64,000 bases of DNA, from the NCBI GenBank assembly GCA_025506515.1, contig CM046444.1, positions 75,291,624-75,355,623 of the forward strand, in the 5' to 3' direction. The notes below the pieces were generated by a model. The model was given only the letters and a program-made list of their open reading frames with translations, did not search any database and was not told where the DNA came from. The first letter of the stretch is position 1. Each line of letters opens with the position of its first letter. The DNA is from Flaveria trinervia (taxonomy: Eukaryota > Streptophyta > Magnoliopsida > Asterales > Asteraceae). Below, piece by piece: positions 1 to 10,220 of this stretch. Position numbers and translations under genes: made by a program.

Positions 1-1487
1 TCCAGAATGAAAAGTCAAAGCAGTAGGCTGCTGTTGCTGTTGAAGAAGGAGGCTTTGACTGGAGCTTTCAGGTGGAAGATGCTTCTCCTAACCAAGCATT
101 GATGGCAGATCATGATGAAGCCAAGGTATTAGAACATCTCTGTACTCCTGAATGCATTGCTAAAGTTAATAGATATAGGTCCTATAACCTAGAGATGAGA
201 TCTGACCTAAAGTCCTTAAGCATTTTAAAATCTGATTGTAGAAAGTCTGAAAATGATTATAAACTAAAGATAGAGGACCTTGAGAAAACCATTTCAGTTC
301 TAAAACATGAACACACAGATTTTAGGACTCAAATCAAAGATCTCATAACCAAGTTAACTGAGTGCCAGGCTGAGCTTGTGATTAGCAAAGCCAGGGCAGA
401 AAAGAGTGTTCTTGAAGAAGACCTTCAAGAACATGATATCCTCATCTGTGCATAACAAACTGTGCTATCAAAACAAGCAGGGATTGGGATCCAATGAGAT
501 AGCTCCTCCACACACAATCTTGTTTGTAAGATCTCCTAGGTGTGGAACTTGTGAAGATGAGCTTCCTCTCATAGATCCTATAGTAAAGAGGATGAAGATG
601 AGATAGTGAAGAATTCCTCTGAACAGAGTGAAGAGGAGGATTCTAAGAAGGGCCACTATCTTCTAAGGAGGAGAAGAAGACTGTGATGACCAAGTCCATG
701 AGAAAACTTGATCAAAAGAGCAAAAGAAAGGCAAGGAAGGCTCAAAAGATCAAGGCGACTTTTGACTCTAAGCAGAAACAAGTTTTCATCTCTATAGGGT
801 TTAAAATGATAAAGACTGAAGACATCAACCAAAACTCTTCTGCTAAGAGTTCTGGTTCTTGTTCAACTCATCTTAGTAACATGAAGAAGACAGATCTGCT
901 GTTACCACTGTTGCACAGCCTGGACCATCAAACTCCAATAACAGTTCCTAGCCCAAGGAACTGTCTCAGCATCTGCAAAGATGAAGGGGGAGAAGGGATG
1001 TGACCAAAGAAAGTCTTGTTCCCAACAAAAGACTCTTGTGAAGAAGAAAATGGTGTGTGTCATGTGTGAAAGTACCTCTCACATTGCTAAGGATTGTCCA
1101 TACAATCCTTAAGGTACTGTCCATACGACCAGTACAAAGACTTCAAAGAGTTCTAAGAAGATTCAAGCTTCGGAAGGAAAACATGTTTCCTTCGGAAGCT
1201 CCAAGTCTAAGAAGAAAGGAAGTGGAAAATTACCCTCGGAAGAGAAGTTGGTCTCGGAAGAAAGGAGTTCTTCTGAAGCACTGAAGTCTACTGCAGTGTT
1301 TGCAGAATCTTCCGAAGGTTTAGTCATCAAAACATCCGAAGTTCCAAAAACTTCTGATGTTTTGAAGGTCAAGTCCAAGACTCCAAAGGTGGTGTGGAAG
1401 TCTAAGAAAGACCAAGTGACTGAGAATTCTCCATCAACCACAGCTCAAGATCCTGTTAGCACAACCATAGGATCTATTACTGTTTAA
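1..1487 (+). pseudogene. gag: D1 gag, C-terminal part, frameshifted
   Basis: Gag is the nucleocapsid polyprotein that packages element RNA in cytoplasmic particles. What remains starts inside the gene. A heptad-rich, Lys/Glu-rich coiled coil spans about 90-440. After frameshifts near 440, 610 and 1000 there is a CCHC zinc knuckle at 1056-1097 (CVMCESTSHIAKDC, the expected C-X2-C-X4-H-X4-C spacing), the RNA-binding part of nucleocapsid. Downstream, 1165-1345 is a Ser/Glu/Lys-rich segment whose DNA contains repeated TTCGGAAG-type motifs, the same motif found in this family's LTR and ORF3 spacer. The segment then runs toward protease with a Lys-Thr-Pro-Lys-Val-Val-Trp stretch that is also present in D2. 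Reading requires several frame changes, so no intact product is expected. Confidence 0.8.
1165..1345 (+). repeat. TTCSGAA motif island inside D1 gag
   Basis: At least four copies of TTCGGAA/TTCCGAA or one-base variants lie within about 180 bases of coding sequence (near 1170, 1190, 1230, 1252, 1310, 1340). The same motif marks the D2 LTR and the spacers before ORF3. A specific TTCSGAA site is expected about once per 8 kb by chance, so clustering is not random. It is translated as Ser-Glu-rich protein but appears in different reading frames, which suggests that the DNA or RNA motif is what is repeated, not the peptide. Confidence 0.7.
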
Positions 1488-1555
1488 TTACCTTATGTTA
1501 ATAAGCCCAAGACAAGCAAGGCTTGGGTTTCCAAATGTAACTAATCATTTTCATT

Positions 1556-1795
1556 GTGCAGGGACAACTGAAGACAAACAAAAATGTCTGGATCATTGAT
1601 AGTGGCTGTTCCAGGCACATGACAGGCAATAGGTTACTACTCCAGAACTTTGAAACAATTGATGAGGACCAGTTGCCTTTAGAGGAGATGAAGGTGGTTA
1701 CATTTCTGGAAGGGGGAAGGTCAAAAATGATAAGCTCAGCATTGATAAGGTAAACATTGTCAAAGAGCTTGGGTATAATCTTCTAAGTGTATCTC
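1556..1795 (+). pseudogene. pol (PR): D1 aspartic protease and start of GAG-pre-integrase
   Basis: The retropepsin that cleaves Gag-Pol is recognisable from WIIDSGCSRHMTGN, the copia form of the active site with catalytic Asp in Asp-Ser-Gly, at roughly 1590-1632. The downstream text (about 1670-1800) resembles the copia protease C-terminus, including a motif like NLLSVSQ in another frame near 1775-1800. D2 carries the same domain at 63752-63558, which confirms family identity. One or more single-base losses break the frame between 1680 and 1760. The fold is known from the family; inactivity is inferred from the breaks. Confidence 0.8.
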
Positions 1796-1799
1796 AATT

Positions 1800-2835
1800 T
1801 GTGATCAGAGTCATAACACGCTCTTCACTGACCATGAGTGCATTGTTCTCAAGCCTAGTGTGGTCATTCCTCATGAGCATATCCTGCTTAGAGCCCCTAG
1901 GAAAGGGAACATGTACAAGATGGATTTGCAAGAAACATCTCCCTCTAGAGAAGTTTTATGCTTTCTGTCTAAAGCTAATAGTCATGAGTCTTTCCTATGG
2001 CATAAAAGAATGTGCCATGTAAACTTTAAGAACATGAACATATTAATTAAAAATGATTTGGTAACTGGAATACCAAAGAAAGAGTTTACAAGTGATGACC
2101 ATTGTGTTGCATGCCTGAAAGGGAAGCAACATAAGGTATCTCACAAGCCTAAGGAAAGAACTCCATCACTACACCCATACACTTGTACATATGGATCTCT
2201 TTGGCCCTACCAGTGTAATGAGTTTAGGAAGGACCTCCTACTGTTTAGTGATCACAGACGACTTTACAAAATTCACTTGGTTTTTTTCCTTAGAACTAAG
2301 GATGAGACTCCTGAGATTCTGAAGAATTTCATCTTAAAGATTGAGAGTCAATCCGATCACAAGGTCTAGATCATAAGATGTGATCAAGGAACTGAATTTA
2401 AGAACCAAATCCTTGATACATTCTGTGATGAAAAGGGTATTACAAGACAATACAATGCTCCCAGGACTCCTCAGTGGAATGGTGTTACTGAGAGGAGAAA
2501 CACGACACTGATTGAAGCTGCAAGAACCATGTTGTTTGACTCTAAGCTGCCCATCACCTTCTAGGCAGAGGGAGTCAACACTGTCTGCTATGTGCATAAC
2601 AGAGTTTTAGTAGTTAAGACGCATGGCAAGACTCCTTATGAACTTTGGCACAAGAGGAAACCTTTCATTGGTTTTCTCAGGTCATTGGTTGTCCTTGCAC
2701 CATCTTGAATACCAAAGATCAAATTGCCAAGTTTGCTGAGAAATCAAATGATGGACACTTTATTGGATACTCTTCTTAAGCTAAGGCTTATAGAGTATAC
2801 AATCTCAGAACTAGAGTTGTTGAGGAGTCAGCCAA
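1800..2835 (+). pseudogene. pol (INT): D1 integrase (GAG-pre-integrase zinc domain and DDE core), broken
   Basis: Integrase inserts the cDNA into chromosomes. The HHCC zinc-binding region is visible as LWHKRMCHVNFKNM followed by CVACLKGKQHKVSHKPK at about 1995-2155. The catalytic core follows: a damaged Asp-Leu-Phe-Gly-Pro region near 2190, the second Asp in DQGTEFKNQ at about 2385-2410, and the catalytic Glu in NGVTERRNTTLIEAARTM at about 2480-2530. Stops interrupt it, including one near 2367 and one in the segment after Leu-Pro-Ile-Thr-Phe (near 2563). The same blocks are recognisable on the - strand in D2 (63500-62560). No functional enzyme is expected. Confidence 0.8.
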
Positions 2836-2836
2836 T

Positions 2837-3481
2837 GTGACTTTCAATGAACACACACCTTGTGTTGATGGTTCTGGTCCGGATTGGTTATTTGATCTTG
2901 ATTTAGTTACCAACTGTTTTAACAAATCTTGTGAGAATGTTTCAGGATCTGTAGAAAATTTAAATACAGGTGATCCTGATCCAAGATTTGAGCTAAGAAG
3001 ATCTTCAAGTCATACATCTTCAGCTCCAGTTGGAACTACTTCTGCAAATGAGGTTTTTGTTAGCACTACAATGACAAACTCGGCTGATACATCTGGGGTG
3101 CATTCAAATTCTAGCTCAGAGGCTCCACAACCAGATAAGAACACCTCAGTTGTAGAAGACAACATTGGTGGTGGTGATAGTGATCAAGAATTTCTTGATT
3201 CCACTAATCACACCACAGATGAGAACATCAATGATGTCACATGCTGCTTGGATCAAGTGTCTCTTGAAAAGTGTGCTGATGTGGTGGGAGAAACATCTAT
3301 GCCAGATCTAAAATTCTATAATTTAGATCTTTCTCAGCAACTTACTGTGATCTCTCATCTTTGGATCCACAAGTCTCACCCCACCACAAACATCATTGGA
3401 GACGTTGTCTCAGGGGTAAGCACGAGAGGACAAACCCATGAAGCAAAGTTTGTCTTCACTCTTGTTTCTTATCCCAGATAG
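2837..3481 (+). pseudogene. D1 integrase C-terminal/linker region between INT and RT
   Basis: This is a 214-codon open stretch rich in Ser, Thr, Asp and Asn, beginning with a VTFNEHTP-like motif typical of the copia integrase C-terminus. It continues as a low-complexity linker (about residues 40-150) and ends with the conserved lead-in to RT (IGDVVSGVSTRGQ at about 3395-3435). Such linkers join integrase to reverse transcriptase in copia Pol and diverge quickly. Its open frame in an otherwise broken gene is probably due to its tolerance of change. D2 has the same linker in pieces at 62530-61967. Confidence 0.7.
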
Positions 3482-4210
3482 AGCCAAAGAAAGTTGATAA
3501 GGCTCTAAAGGATGGAACTTGGGTTGAAGCTATGCAACAAGAGTTGCTTCAATTCAAAAGGCAGAAAATTTGGAACCTTTGTCCTCTTCCTTGTGGGAAG
3601 ACTACCATTGGAACCAAATGGGTGTTTAGGAACAAGAAAGATGATAGACGCACCATCATCAAGAACAAAGCTAGACTGGTTGTTCAAGGATATACATAAG
3701 AAGAAGGGATTGAATACACTGATGTCTTTGCTCAAGTAGCAACATTAGAAGCTGTTAGGATATTCCTGGCATTTGCTGCATCCAAGAACTTCAAGGTCTT
3801 TCAGCTTGATATAAAGTGTGCTTTTTTGTATGGAGTGATTGATGAAGAGGTATATGTCAAATAACCACCTTGTTTTGTAGACCCTGATCATCCTTATTAT
3901 GTCTACAAGTTTGACAAAGCTCTCTATGGGCTGCATCAGGCACCCAGGAAATGGTATGAGACATTCTCTGAGTATCTTTGTAAACATGGATAGAGGAGAG
4001 GTACTATAGATGGAACTCTCTTCATCAAAGGACAGGGAAATGACATATTGCTAGTTCAAGTGTATGTGGATGACATCATCTTTGGTTCAACTAATCCAAA
4101 GCTCTATAAAGACTTTGAGAAGCTGATGAAAGACGCATTTCAAATGAGTGCCATGGGGGAACTCAATTTCTTTCTGGGAATTCAAGTGAAGCAAGGTGAA
4201 GATGCATCTT
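3482..4210 (+). pseudogene. pol (RT): D1 reverse transcriptase with three in-frame stops
   Basis: This is the copia reverse transcriptase, which copies element RNA into cDNA. In a single frame one reads the N-terminal WVEAMQQELLQF block, GTKWVFRNK, KARLVVQGYT, LDIKCAFLYG, KALYGLHQAPRKWYE and the catalytic Tyr-Val-Asp-Asp at 4063-4074 (VYVDDIIFGSTN). The same frame holds stop codons at 3697-3699, 3862-3864 and 3991-3993, so it cannot make an enzyme. The corresponding D2 domain (61994-61190) lacks these stops, so the damage is private to D1. Domain identity is certain from motif order; loss of function is inferred. Confidence 0.9.
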
Positions 4211-4249
4211 CATAATTCAGTCAAAGTATGTTCAGGACATACTCAAGAG

Positions 4250-5004
4250 ATTCAACATGACTTATTATAATATTCTAAGATACCCATAGCTAGAAACCAC
4301 TCCCTTGAACCTGATCTTGAGGGGGAGTGTGTAGATGAGCACTTATACAGGGCTATGATTAGGTCTCTTATGTATCTTACTGCTAGCAGGCCTGATATCA
4401 TGTTTGCTACATGCATCTATGCAAGATATCAAGCTAACCCTAAGATGTCAACCACATCACTGTCAAGAGGATTCTAAGATACCTTAAAGGTGCATCAACA
4501 CTTGGTTTATGGTACCCTAAGAATCCTGACTTCAATCTGTATGCCTATACAGATAGTGATTATGGTGGTTGCAACATGACTGCAAAGTCTACATCTAGGG
4601 GGTGTCAGTTCCTTGGTGGAAGGGTTGTCTCATGGCAATGCAAGAAACAATCCTGTGTCTCTGCATCAACTGCTAAAGCTGAATACGTTGCTGCTGCAAG
4701 CTGCTGTGCTCAAGTACTTTGGATTCAAAATCAGATGCTGGACTATGGGTTAAACTTCAAGGAGACTGCCATTCACATAGACAACAACAGTGCTATATCA
4801 ATTACAGAGAATCATGTGCAGCACTCAAGGACAAAGCACATCAATATGAGGTATCATTTAATAAGAGATAACTATGAAAAGGGATCAATTAAACTAGTCA
4901 AAGTTCACACAGATGAACAATATGCTGATCTGTTTACAAAGGCTTTTGATGAACAGAGATTTAAACATCTAATATCAGCTATTGGGATGATAAACTTTGA
5001 GTAA
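4250..5004 (+). pseudogene. pol (RH): D1 RNase H and Pol C-terminus
   Basis: The copia RNase H degrades RNA in the RNA:DNA hybrid. A region with frameshifts (4250-4575: LYRAMIRSLMYLTASRPDI, then YTDSDYGGCN) leads into an open 142-codon segment, 4576-5004. That segment holds the hallmark Ser-Thr-Ala-x-Ala-Glu-Tyr block (AKAEYVAAASCCAQVLWIQ), the HIDNNSAISITEN motif and the terminal TDEQYADLFTKAF. The stop at 5002-5004 matches the stop of the same ORF in D2 (60319), both ending Ile-Gly-Met-Ile-Asn-Phe-Glu, so this is the true Pol terminus. The last 142 codons are intact; the upstream part is not. Confidence 0.85.
4319..4334 (+). other. Internal polypurine-tract-like sequence between RT and RNase H (D1)
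   Basis: GAGGGGGAGTGTGTAG sits in the coding region after RT. It closely resembles the 3' polypurine tracts of the elements in this window (AGGGGGAGTTTGTAG type), where plus-strand DNA synthesis starts. D2 has the same sequence at 60991-61003 on the - strand. A second, central plus-strand primer is known in some retroelements; a role here is inferred. Confidence 0.45.
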
Positions 5005-5139
5005 GCTTTTCTTAAAACTAATTCTTATTATTTTTTAAAATATGTGTGTCCTAAGTTGTCTAGTTCATCACTTTCATAAGCTCAATGTTTTATTTGGATG
5101 AAAATTCTTTTTGAAGACTTTCCTTAGATTTTTGAAAAT

Positions 5140-5480
5140 TTCTGATACTTCGGAAGTTATGCTTTTAACTTCGGAAGTAAGTCATGCCTTAAAATTAAAT
5201 AACTGTCTAAGAAATTTACCTTCGGAAGAGTTTTTTGATCTGTCTTCCGAATCTTAAATACTTGTCTCAGACAATTACTTATTTTCAAGGACCACTTACT
5301 TCCGAAGCAAAATTAACTCTCGGAAGCTTTGTTGTTTTATGTACAAAGCACTCAAGTTTTAATTTCTCTTCCAAAGAAAAATTCTCAAAACTCTCAGGAA
5401 ATTCTTCTGAAGTTATTTTAGCTTCGAAGCCTTTTTAATTAAAACTTCCGAAGATAATAACCTTCGGAAGCTTTTTGACT
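5140..5480 (+). repeat. TTCSGAA motif island in the pol-ORF3 spacer of D1
   Basis: Roughly seven copies of TTCGGAA or its reverse complement TTCCGAA occur here (near 5155, 5182, 5222, 5246, 5300, 5447, 5463), with more one-mismatch forms. Both orientations are mixed and spacing is irregular. No ORF explains the stretch. The island lies about 115-450 bases upstream of the TATA box at 5595-5600 that precedes ORF3. D2 carries the equivalent island at 59830-60175 and another in its LTR. Confidence 0.75.
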
Positions 5481-5594
5481 TCCAAGAAAACTACTTTTTG
5501 AGCAAAAGTAAACTACTTTTTCAGAGGTGGGACCGACATTCGGATTTCAAAGTTTATCCTCTTTCATTAAACTTTATCTGAAATCCCCCTCACA

Positions 5595-5600
5595 TATAAA
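5595..5600 (+). promoter_or_regulatory. Candidate TATA box of an internal ORF3 promoter (D1)
   Basis: TATAAA in the context CACATATAAACCC lies 92 bases before the ORF3 ATG at 5687 and is followed by a C/T-rich leader (about 5610-5680), the usual look of a plant core promoter and short 5' UTR. The equivalent TATAAA in D2 is at 59717-59712. Function is inferred; the box and leader are seen directly. Confidence 0.45.
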
Positions 5601-5686
5601 CCCAATGGTTTCCCCCTCCAAACCTAAAAACCCAAATTTCTCTTTGAAATTTCATTCTTCTTTCTTCATCTTTAAGCTACCTCAAA

Positions 5687-8600
5687 ATGGCCAATCTCGC
5701 TCACAGAAATAATCCAACTTTACCATGCAGCTACACAGGCAACACAATTAGGTTGCTCTGTTAAGCTCTGAGAAAGATCCTCATTTCTCAAAGGTTTGTC
5801 ATTTCTTAGCTTTATCGAACTACTTCACCTCCCTAACCATTGATCCTCCTCTCTATGAGGATCAACTTTCTGGAAGACCTGCCAAGAGGTCATTATGGAC
5901 GAGGAGAAGGCACTGTCTGCCATAGTGCAGGGGAGAACAATCTTTATCACTCCAGCCATCATCAATAGGCATCTTGAGCTGGATGATGAAGAAGGTGAGG
6001 TGTTCTTTCCAAAGGAAGCTGTCAATCATTCCTTTGAGCAGATGGGATATGAGAGGGATTTCTCTGCAATGTCCTTTAGAAAAAGGAAGGTCTCATCCCA
6101 GTGGAGATTCCTACTCCATGTGGTCATCCACAGTTTATCAAACAAGCATGGTGGATGGGACCATATTCCTGAGGATCTCTCCTTCATAATCCATAGAATG
6201 GTTCAGGGGGTCCAATTCAGGTATTCTCAGTTTGTTTATACAAATTTACTTACTAATTTAGACTCCTTAGAATATTACATATTTCCTAAATATGTCCAGT
6301 ACATTCTTAACTGTGAACTGGGCTCACAGTTGAGGGAAACAGGTAACATTCATAAATTGGGACAAATGAAGCCCGGCATCTTTAAAATACTGAGAATGCC
6401 CACTGTTGGCTTCTCTGGGGTAGAAACAACCCTTGTCCCAAAAATTTTAGAGCTCATTGCTCAAGGTGACAACCTAGCAGCACAAGCTAGTGTTGAGCCC
6501 ACACTTGCTACCTCCCAACCACCCACACAGCCTCAAATCACCATCACTTACCAAAGAAAATCCAAACGAACCCCTGCTCAGGCTATTTAGTCTGTGGAGG
6601 CCCCCATATACTCACCCATACAGGAAGAAGTGGACACTGGAGATCCACTTCTCCTGAGGAGCAGACCACTCCCATCTCTCCAAGAATCAGTACTGAGGTT
6701 CCTCATGCTCTGCCTGATGAGCACATTAGCCCAACTGCCTTAAGCCATCACTCTGAGTCTCAACACTCAAGTGATCAACCTTCAGGGGACGGTTACCATC
6801 CCCAGCCTATAGATCTCAACCAACCATATCCCCACCTTGACTTCTATACTGATGAGGATCTAGGTTTCAGTGACTATAGTGAGTCTCTCTTCTTTACCCC
6901 TAATCAAAGAGAATTGAATGCTCCTGAGTCTCCTACATCTATCCCACATCAGTCACCTACAACTGAGGTGGACACTTCTAAACCTGTTTAGGATGTCCAT
7001 ATGGAAGAGGCTCTCACTTCTGAAAGTGATTACATCATTAAGACCTCAACCATGGCAACTCAGCCCACTGACACCTCAACTGAGATTGCCAGTGAGCAGA
7101 GGAAAACCAGCAGCCAAGAACCTGAAGCTGGTGGTGAGAGAGAGGACTTTGGTCCAATCATCTCATCCCCTAATGAGTCTTCTAATGAAGATGAGGGGAA
7201 TCTAAGACTAAAGGTGCACAAACTAACTAAAACATGCACCTATTTAGTCTCAAAGGTCAGTCACCTTGAATCTCAGGTGACTACCTTACACAAAAGGATC
7301 AGTGATCAGCAACTTGAGATTTCATATCTTAAGGAAAATCCAGCTGGGAGACCCTTAAGAATAGCTCAACCAGGAACACAAGAACCTGTGGATGTGATTG
7401 ACCTATCTTCCAGCTCACCTATGCAAGTGGGTGATGCTACCAAAAAGGAGGAAAGAAAGTCATCACAGTTATAGAACCTAGGAGTTCTTCAGAGAGAGTG
7501 GACATTAAGGACTCACCATCCTCACTTGCAATTGTGCATTCTCAACAACCTCCTCAAGTTCACATTGATGTGGACTACACAGACTCCTTCATATAGAGTT
7601 TTTTTGAGGATGGGATACCAAGGGCTATGTCATCTTCACCATCTTCTAATCACATCATTAGGAGGAGGTATGACAACATCAGGAAACCCCTAATCATCAT
7701 AAGAGTTCAAGGACAACAAGAAGTCTTCAATTTTTAGACTTTGAACTACTATGAAGGTCTGGATTTACTCAACATGCCACTTGTCAACCCAAGCAAATCA
7801 AGACAAGTTGATAGACTAGCTCAAAGAATCCAAGACAGGATCACTGTAGAGTTCAGCTTAAGAAGGAGACTTAGGCAATCAGGCAATGCCATCGGTCAAC
7901 GGATGTTGAGCCAGATCCTAAGATTAGTTTCATAGGGGAAACCTTGACTAAAGACCCAGTGGCAGAACCTGAGACCCCTGTCTCATCATCATCAACTGCT
8001 GTAGAGATCCACACTCCTATTAAGACACCTGCTGGTGAAGGTGCTTCTTAACCTCTCTCTGGCCAGAGCTTAGATGCTACAACAAGCAAGAAAGCCAAAG
8101 CTCTCTCCACCTTGAGTCAGAAAGGTCTGTGAGTGACAAAAGGAAAAGAAAGATGACATCTGAGGAGATTGAGGAAGAGGAGAGAGAGAGAGAGAGGAAA
8201 ATGAGGCTGAGGGGAGAAAGTTCCTTTGCTGAGTCTTCAAGACTCTTGGAGTCTTCTATCAGGGCCGCCCCCAGACCAAATACTCAGAATGATGAGTTAA
8301 GGGCAATCAGGATAAATTACCTGCAGACAAGGAACTATGACATAGACAGTGTCATCTCTCTCCCCTTAGAAGAGTTGAATGAACTAGTTGATCTGGAAAG
8401 GTCAAAGGAGAAGAAGGAGGCAGAAGATGCAGAGCTTCTAGTACAAGTCAAAGAAGATAGAAGAAGAAAAAGACTGTACAAGGATATGCCTACCCTCTCC
8501 CCAGTTCAAGAAAGTCCTGCACAAGAAGATGTGGTTCAACAAGAACCTCATGCAGACAAAGAAGAAGAGAGGATCAAGATGATCAACTACCTGAGTGCCA

Positions 8601-8842
8601 GATGCTTATATCAGGCAGATGCACTCCTTCCCTTGTCTTATGACTATGTTGAGTTTGAGTACTGAAAATAGCTTGAACTTGAGATAATCAAGGATAGAAA
8701 GACAACTAAGAAGAAGCTAAGGGAAGAAGCTGCAAAATCAAGAGCTGTCATCCAAAAGAGCATGTAGAAGTCTGTTGCTAGGCAGAGGATGATGAGCTTC
8801 TTGAAGCTATATGGATTCTCCAAAAGGAGACTTGGCCCCATG
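5687..8842 (+). pseudogene. D1 ORF3 (env-position protein of SIRE-type copia), truncated
   Basis: Start chosen at ATG 5687 (MANLAHRN), matching D2 (MADLTHRN at 59595). After frameshifts around 5750-5890, the conserved N-terminal domain reads in 5895-6590: VQGRTIFITPAIINRHLEL, then HVVIHSLSNKHGGWDHI, then a YYIFPKYVQYILNCELG block. From about 6600 the protein is Pro/Ser/Thr-rich and broken by stops. A coiled coil lies at 7200-7340 (LVSKVSHLESQVTTLHKRI), and a Glu/Arg-rich tail at 8129-8665. The gene is cut at about 8842 inside a Leu-Gly-Pro-Met motif that continues in D2. ORF3 sits where env would lie, but I see no signal peptide, membrane segment or glycoprotein features in the domain, so an envelope role is not supported. 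Function unknown. Confidence 0.7.
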
Positions 8843-8843
8843 T
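8839..8843. other. D1/G deletion junction with CATG-type microhomology
   Basis: D1 ORF3 runs through ...GGCCCCATG and switches to sequence homologous to the G 5' LTR at 33230 onward. The bases CATG occur in both parents at the breakpoint (D2 has CCCCATGTCTC, the G 5' LTR has CATCATGCGATT). Both the 3' end of D1 and the outer end of the G 3' LTR are lost, so this is an illegitimate joining, not a clean insertion. Confidence 0.6.
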
Positions 8844-9661
8844 GATTTAGCCAATGCGGATAAACACTCATGTGAATGAACACCCAATCGTGCGAACGGA
8901 CTTAATGCGGATGCACCACATGCGAATGGAACTAATGCAGATGAGCACTTATGCGACTGGACCCTCAGTCGCATGACTCCCCATACGACTGGTCCCAATC
9001 ATGCGAATGAACTCTAAATCATGCGAATGAACCCCATTCTCACCTCATTCGGCCGTATGGCCTTCATTTAGTCGCCTTGCCCTAGCTGATGAAGAATGCA
9101 GCTCATCCCAAACCCAATCTTCCATTTTTGACCTCCAAGCTCATCCAAACTCGTTCTAAGCTCAAATCAACCATCCTAAACCTTAGGAATGGATACCACA
9201 ACACCATTCAAGCACACACAAGCTCAAAAGCAAGACCCAAATGAATCATACACACATATACACATACGCATACGGTTCACACACACACACACACACTCAA
9301 AAACCCGATTTTTAGATGTGTTCCAGCCCCAAATTATCCAAAAATGCGTAAAAGAGGGGTCTTAGAACTCACACAAACGACCCCAACAAGGAGAGCTTCG
9401 ATTCAACACACTACACTTCGATTTTGCTCACTCGAACCAACTTGAACCACCTTTTCTCCCTTTTTCTTTTCTTTCTCTCTTCTCCTCTTTTGTTGGTTGA
9501 AAGTGTGGGTGCGGGGAGAGGGTTATGGCTGCCCTCTCCCTACAAATATCACCACATGCCCAACTTTCTCTCGTTGGTGAGTTTGGCCCCTCTGCTTTGG
9601 ACTTTATTTAGTTTCTTCTTTATTCGTCGGCTTCAAAATAAATAAATAACCGGGTGTTACA
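8843..9661 (-). repeat. G 3' LTR, outer part missing
   Basis: The LTR terminus on the - strand starts TGTAACACCCGG at 9661, directly after the PPT. The sequence aligns by eye with 33230-33622 of the 5' LTR: the TGCGAATGAAC-type motif array (8850-9060), CTAGCTGATGAAGAATGCAG (about 9083) and TTCGTCGGCTTCAAAATAAA (about 9623). About 430 bases present here (roughly 9145-9570) are absent from the 5' LTR copy. The small ORFs inside are not coding. Confidence 0.85.
9278..9296. repeat. (CA)n microsatellite in the G 3' LTR
   Basis: Nine and a half CA dinucleotides in a row, preceded by imperfect CACATA repeats from 9251. It lies in the part of the LTR deleted from the other copy. Confidence 0.9.
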
Positions 9662-9675
9662 AGTCCACCCCCATT
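9662..9675 (-). other. G polypurine tract
   Basis: On the - strand AATGGGGGTGGACT abuts the 3' LTR start (TGTAACACC). This is the plus-strand primer site expected at this position in a gypsy element. Confidence 0.8.
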
Positions 9676-9700
9676 AAATAGGTTTCGTCCCCGAAACTCA

Positions 9701-10220
9701 TTATTCGTCAAACAAGCATGGGTAATGCTGTCTCATTTCTTCCTCAGTCTCCCACGTTGACTCAGATCCTTTCTTGTGCTTCCACTGTACACGCACAGGA
9801 GGAACCGCTTTATTTCTCAGCCTCTTCTCTTTTCTATCGATGATTGCCACTGGTTGCTCCACATAATTGAGCCTTTCATCTACTTTGATGTCCTCCAGTG
9901 GAACAATCATGTCTTCATCTGCCAAGCACTTTCTCAGAGGAGATACATGGAATGTCGGGTGAATTCCACTTAACTCATATGGTATCTCTAATCTATAGGC
10001 CACCTCTCCTACTTGAGCAATGATTCGGAAATGGCCTATGTACCTTTTGCTCAGCTTTCCTTGCTTCCGGAAACGAATGATACCCTTCCATGGTGAGACC
10101 TTCAACATAACCCGGTCACCCACCTAGAACCCAATCGGTCTGCATCGTTTGTCGGCGTACCACTTCTGTCTATCTTTGGCTGCCTTGATGAAGGCTTTGA
10201 TCTTGTCAAGTTTCTCAGTC
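9701..10220 (-). pseudogene. pol (INT-CHR): G integrase C-terminus and chromodomain
   Basis: The open part 10123-9701 starts at VGDRVMLKVSPWKGIIRF, the conserved GPY/F-type integrase C-terminal module (YIGHFRIIAQVGEVAYRL, then HPTFHVSPLRKCL). It ends with a chromodomain whose core reads VRVQWKHKKGSESTWETEEE followed by Met-Arg-Gln-His-Tyr-Pro. Chromodomains of this type guide integration to histone-marked heterochromatin. A TAG at 10126-10124 replaces the residue before Val-Gly-Asp and separates this piece from upstream integrase. The copy at unit 2 of the duplication lacks this end, so it is the only chromodomain in G. The terminal stop just after Leu-Phe-Asp-Glu (9701) looks native. Confidence 0.85.

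Larger units (their letters stand above)
1..8842 (+). mobile_element. Element D1: Ty1/copia retrotransposon with third ORF, truncated at both ends
   Basis: A copia-order element reads gag, protease, integrase, RT, RNase H, spacer, ORF3 on the + strand. No LTR lies inside it: the 5' end is beyond position 1, and the 3' end stops inside ORF3, where gypsy LTR sequence begins near 8843. D2, at the other end of the window on the - strand, is a second copy of the same family and shows what is missing here: the ORF3 tail, the PPT and the 3' LTR. The copy is dead, with stops and frameshifts in every domain. The extra ORF after RNase H points to the SIRE/Maximus lineage; that lineage call is inference from layout. 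Confidence 0.9.

Noticed and set aside
5140..5480. TTCSGAA as heat-shock elements
   Set aside because: Heat-shock elements need TTC and GAA two bases apart (TTCnnGAA); here they are one base apart, so the standard site is not present.
9424..9645. 73-codon ORF on + with a hydrophobic run
   Set aside because: Lies inside the G 3' LTR, opposite strand to the element, not conserved in the other LTR because the region is deleted there.
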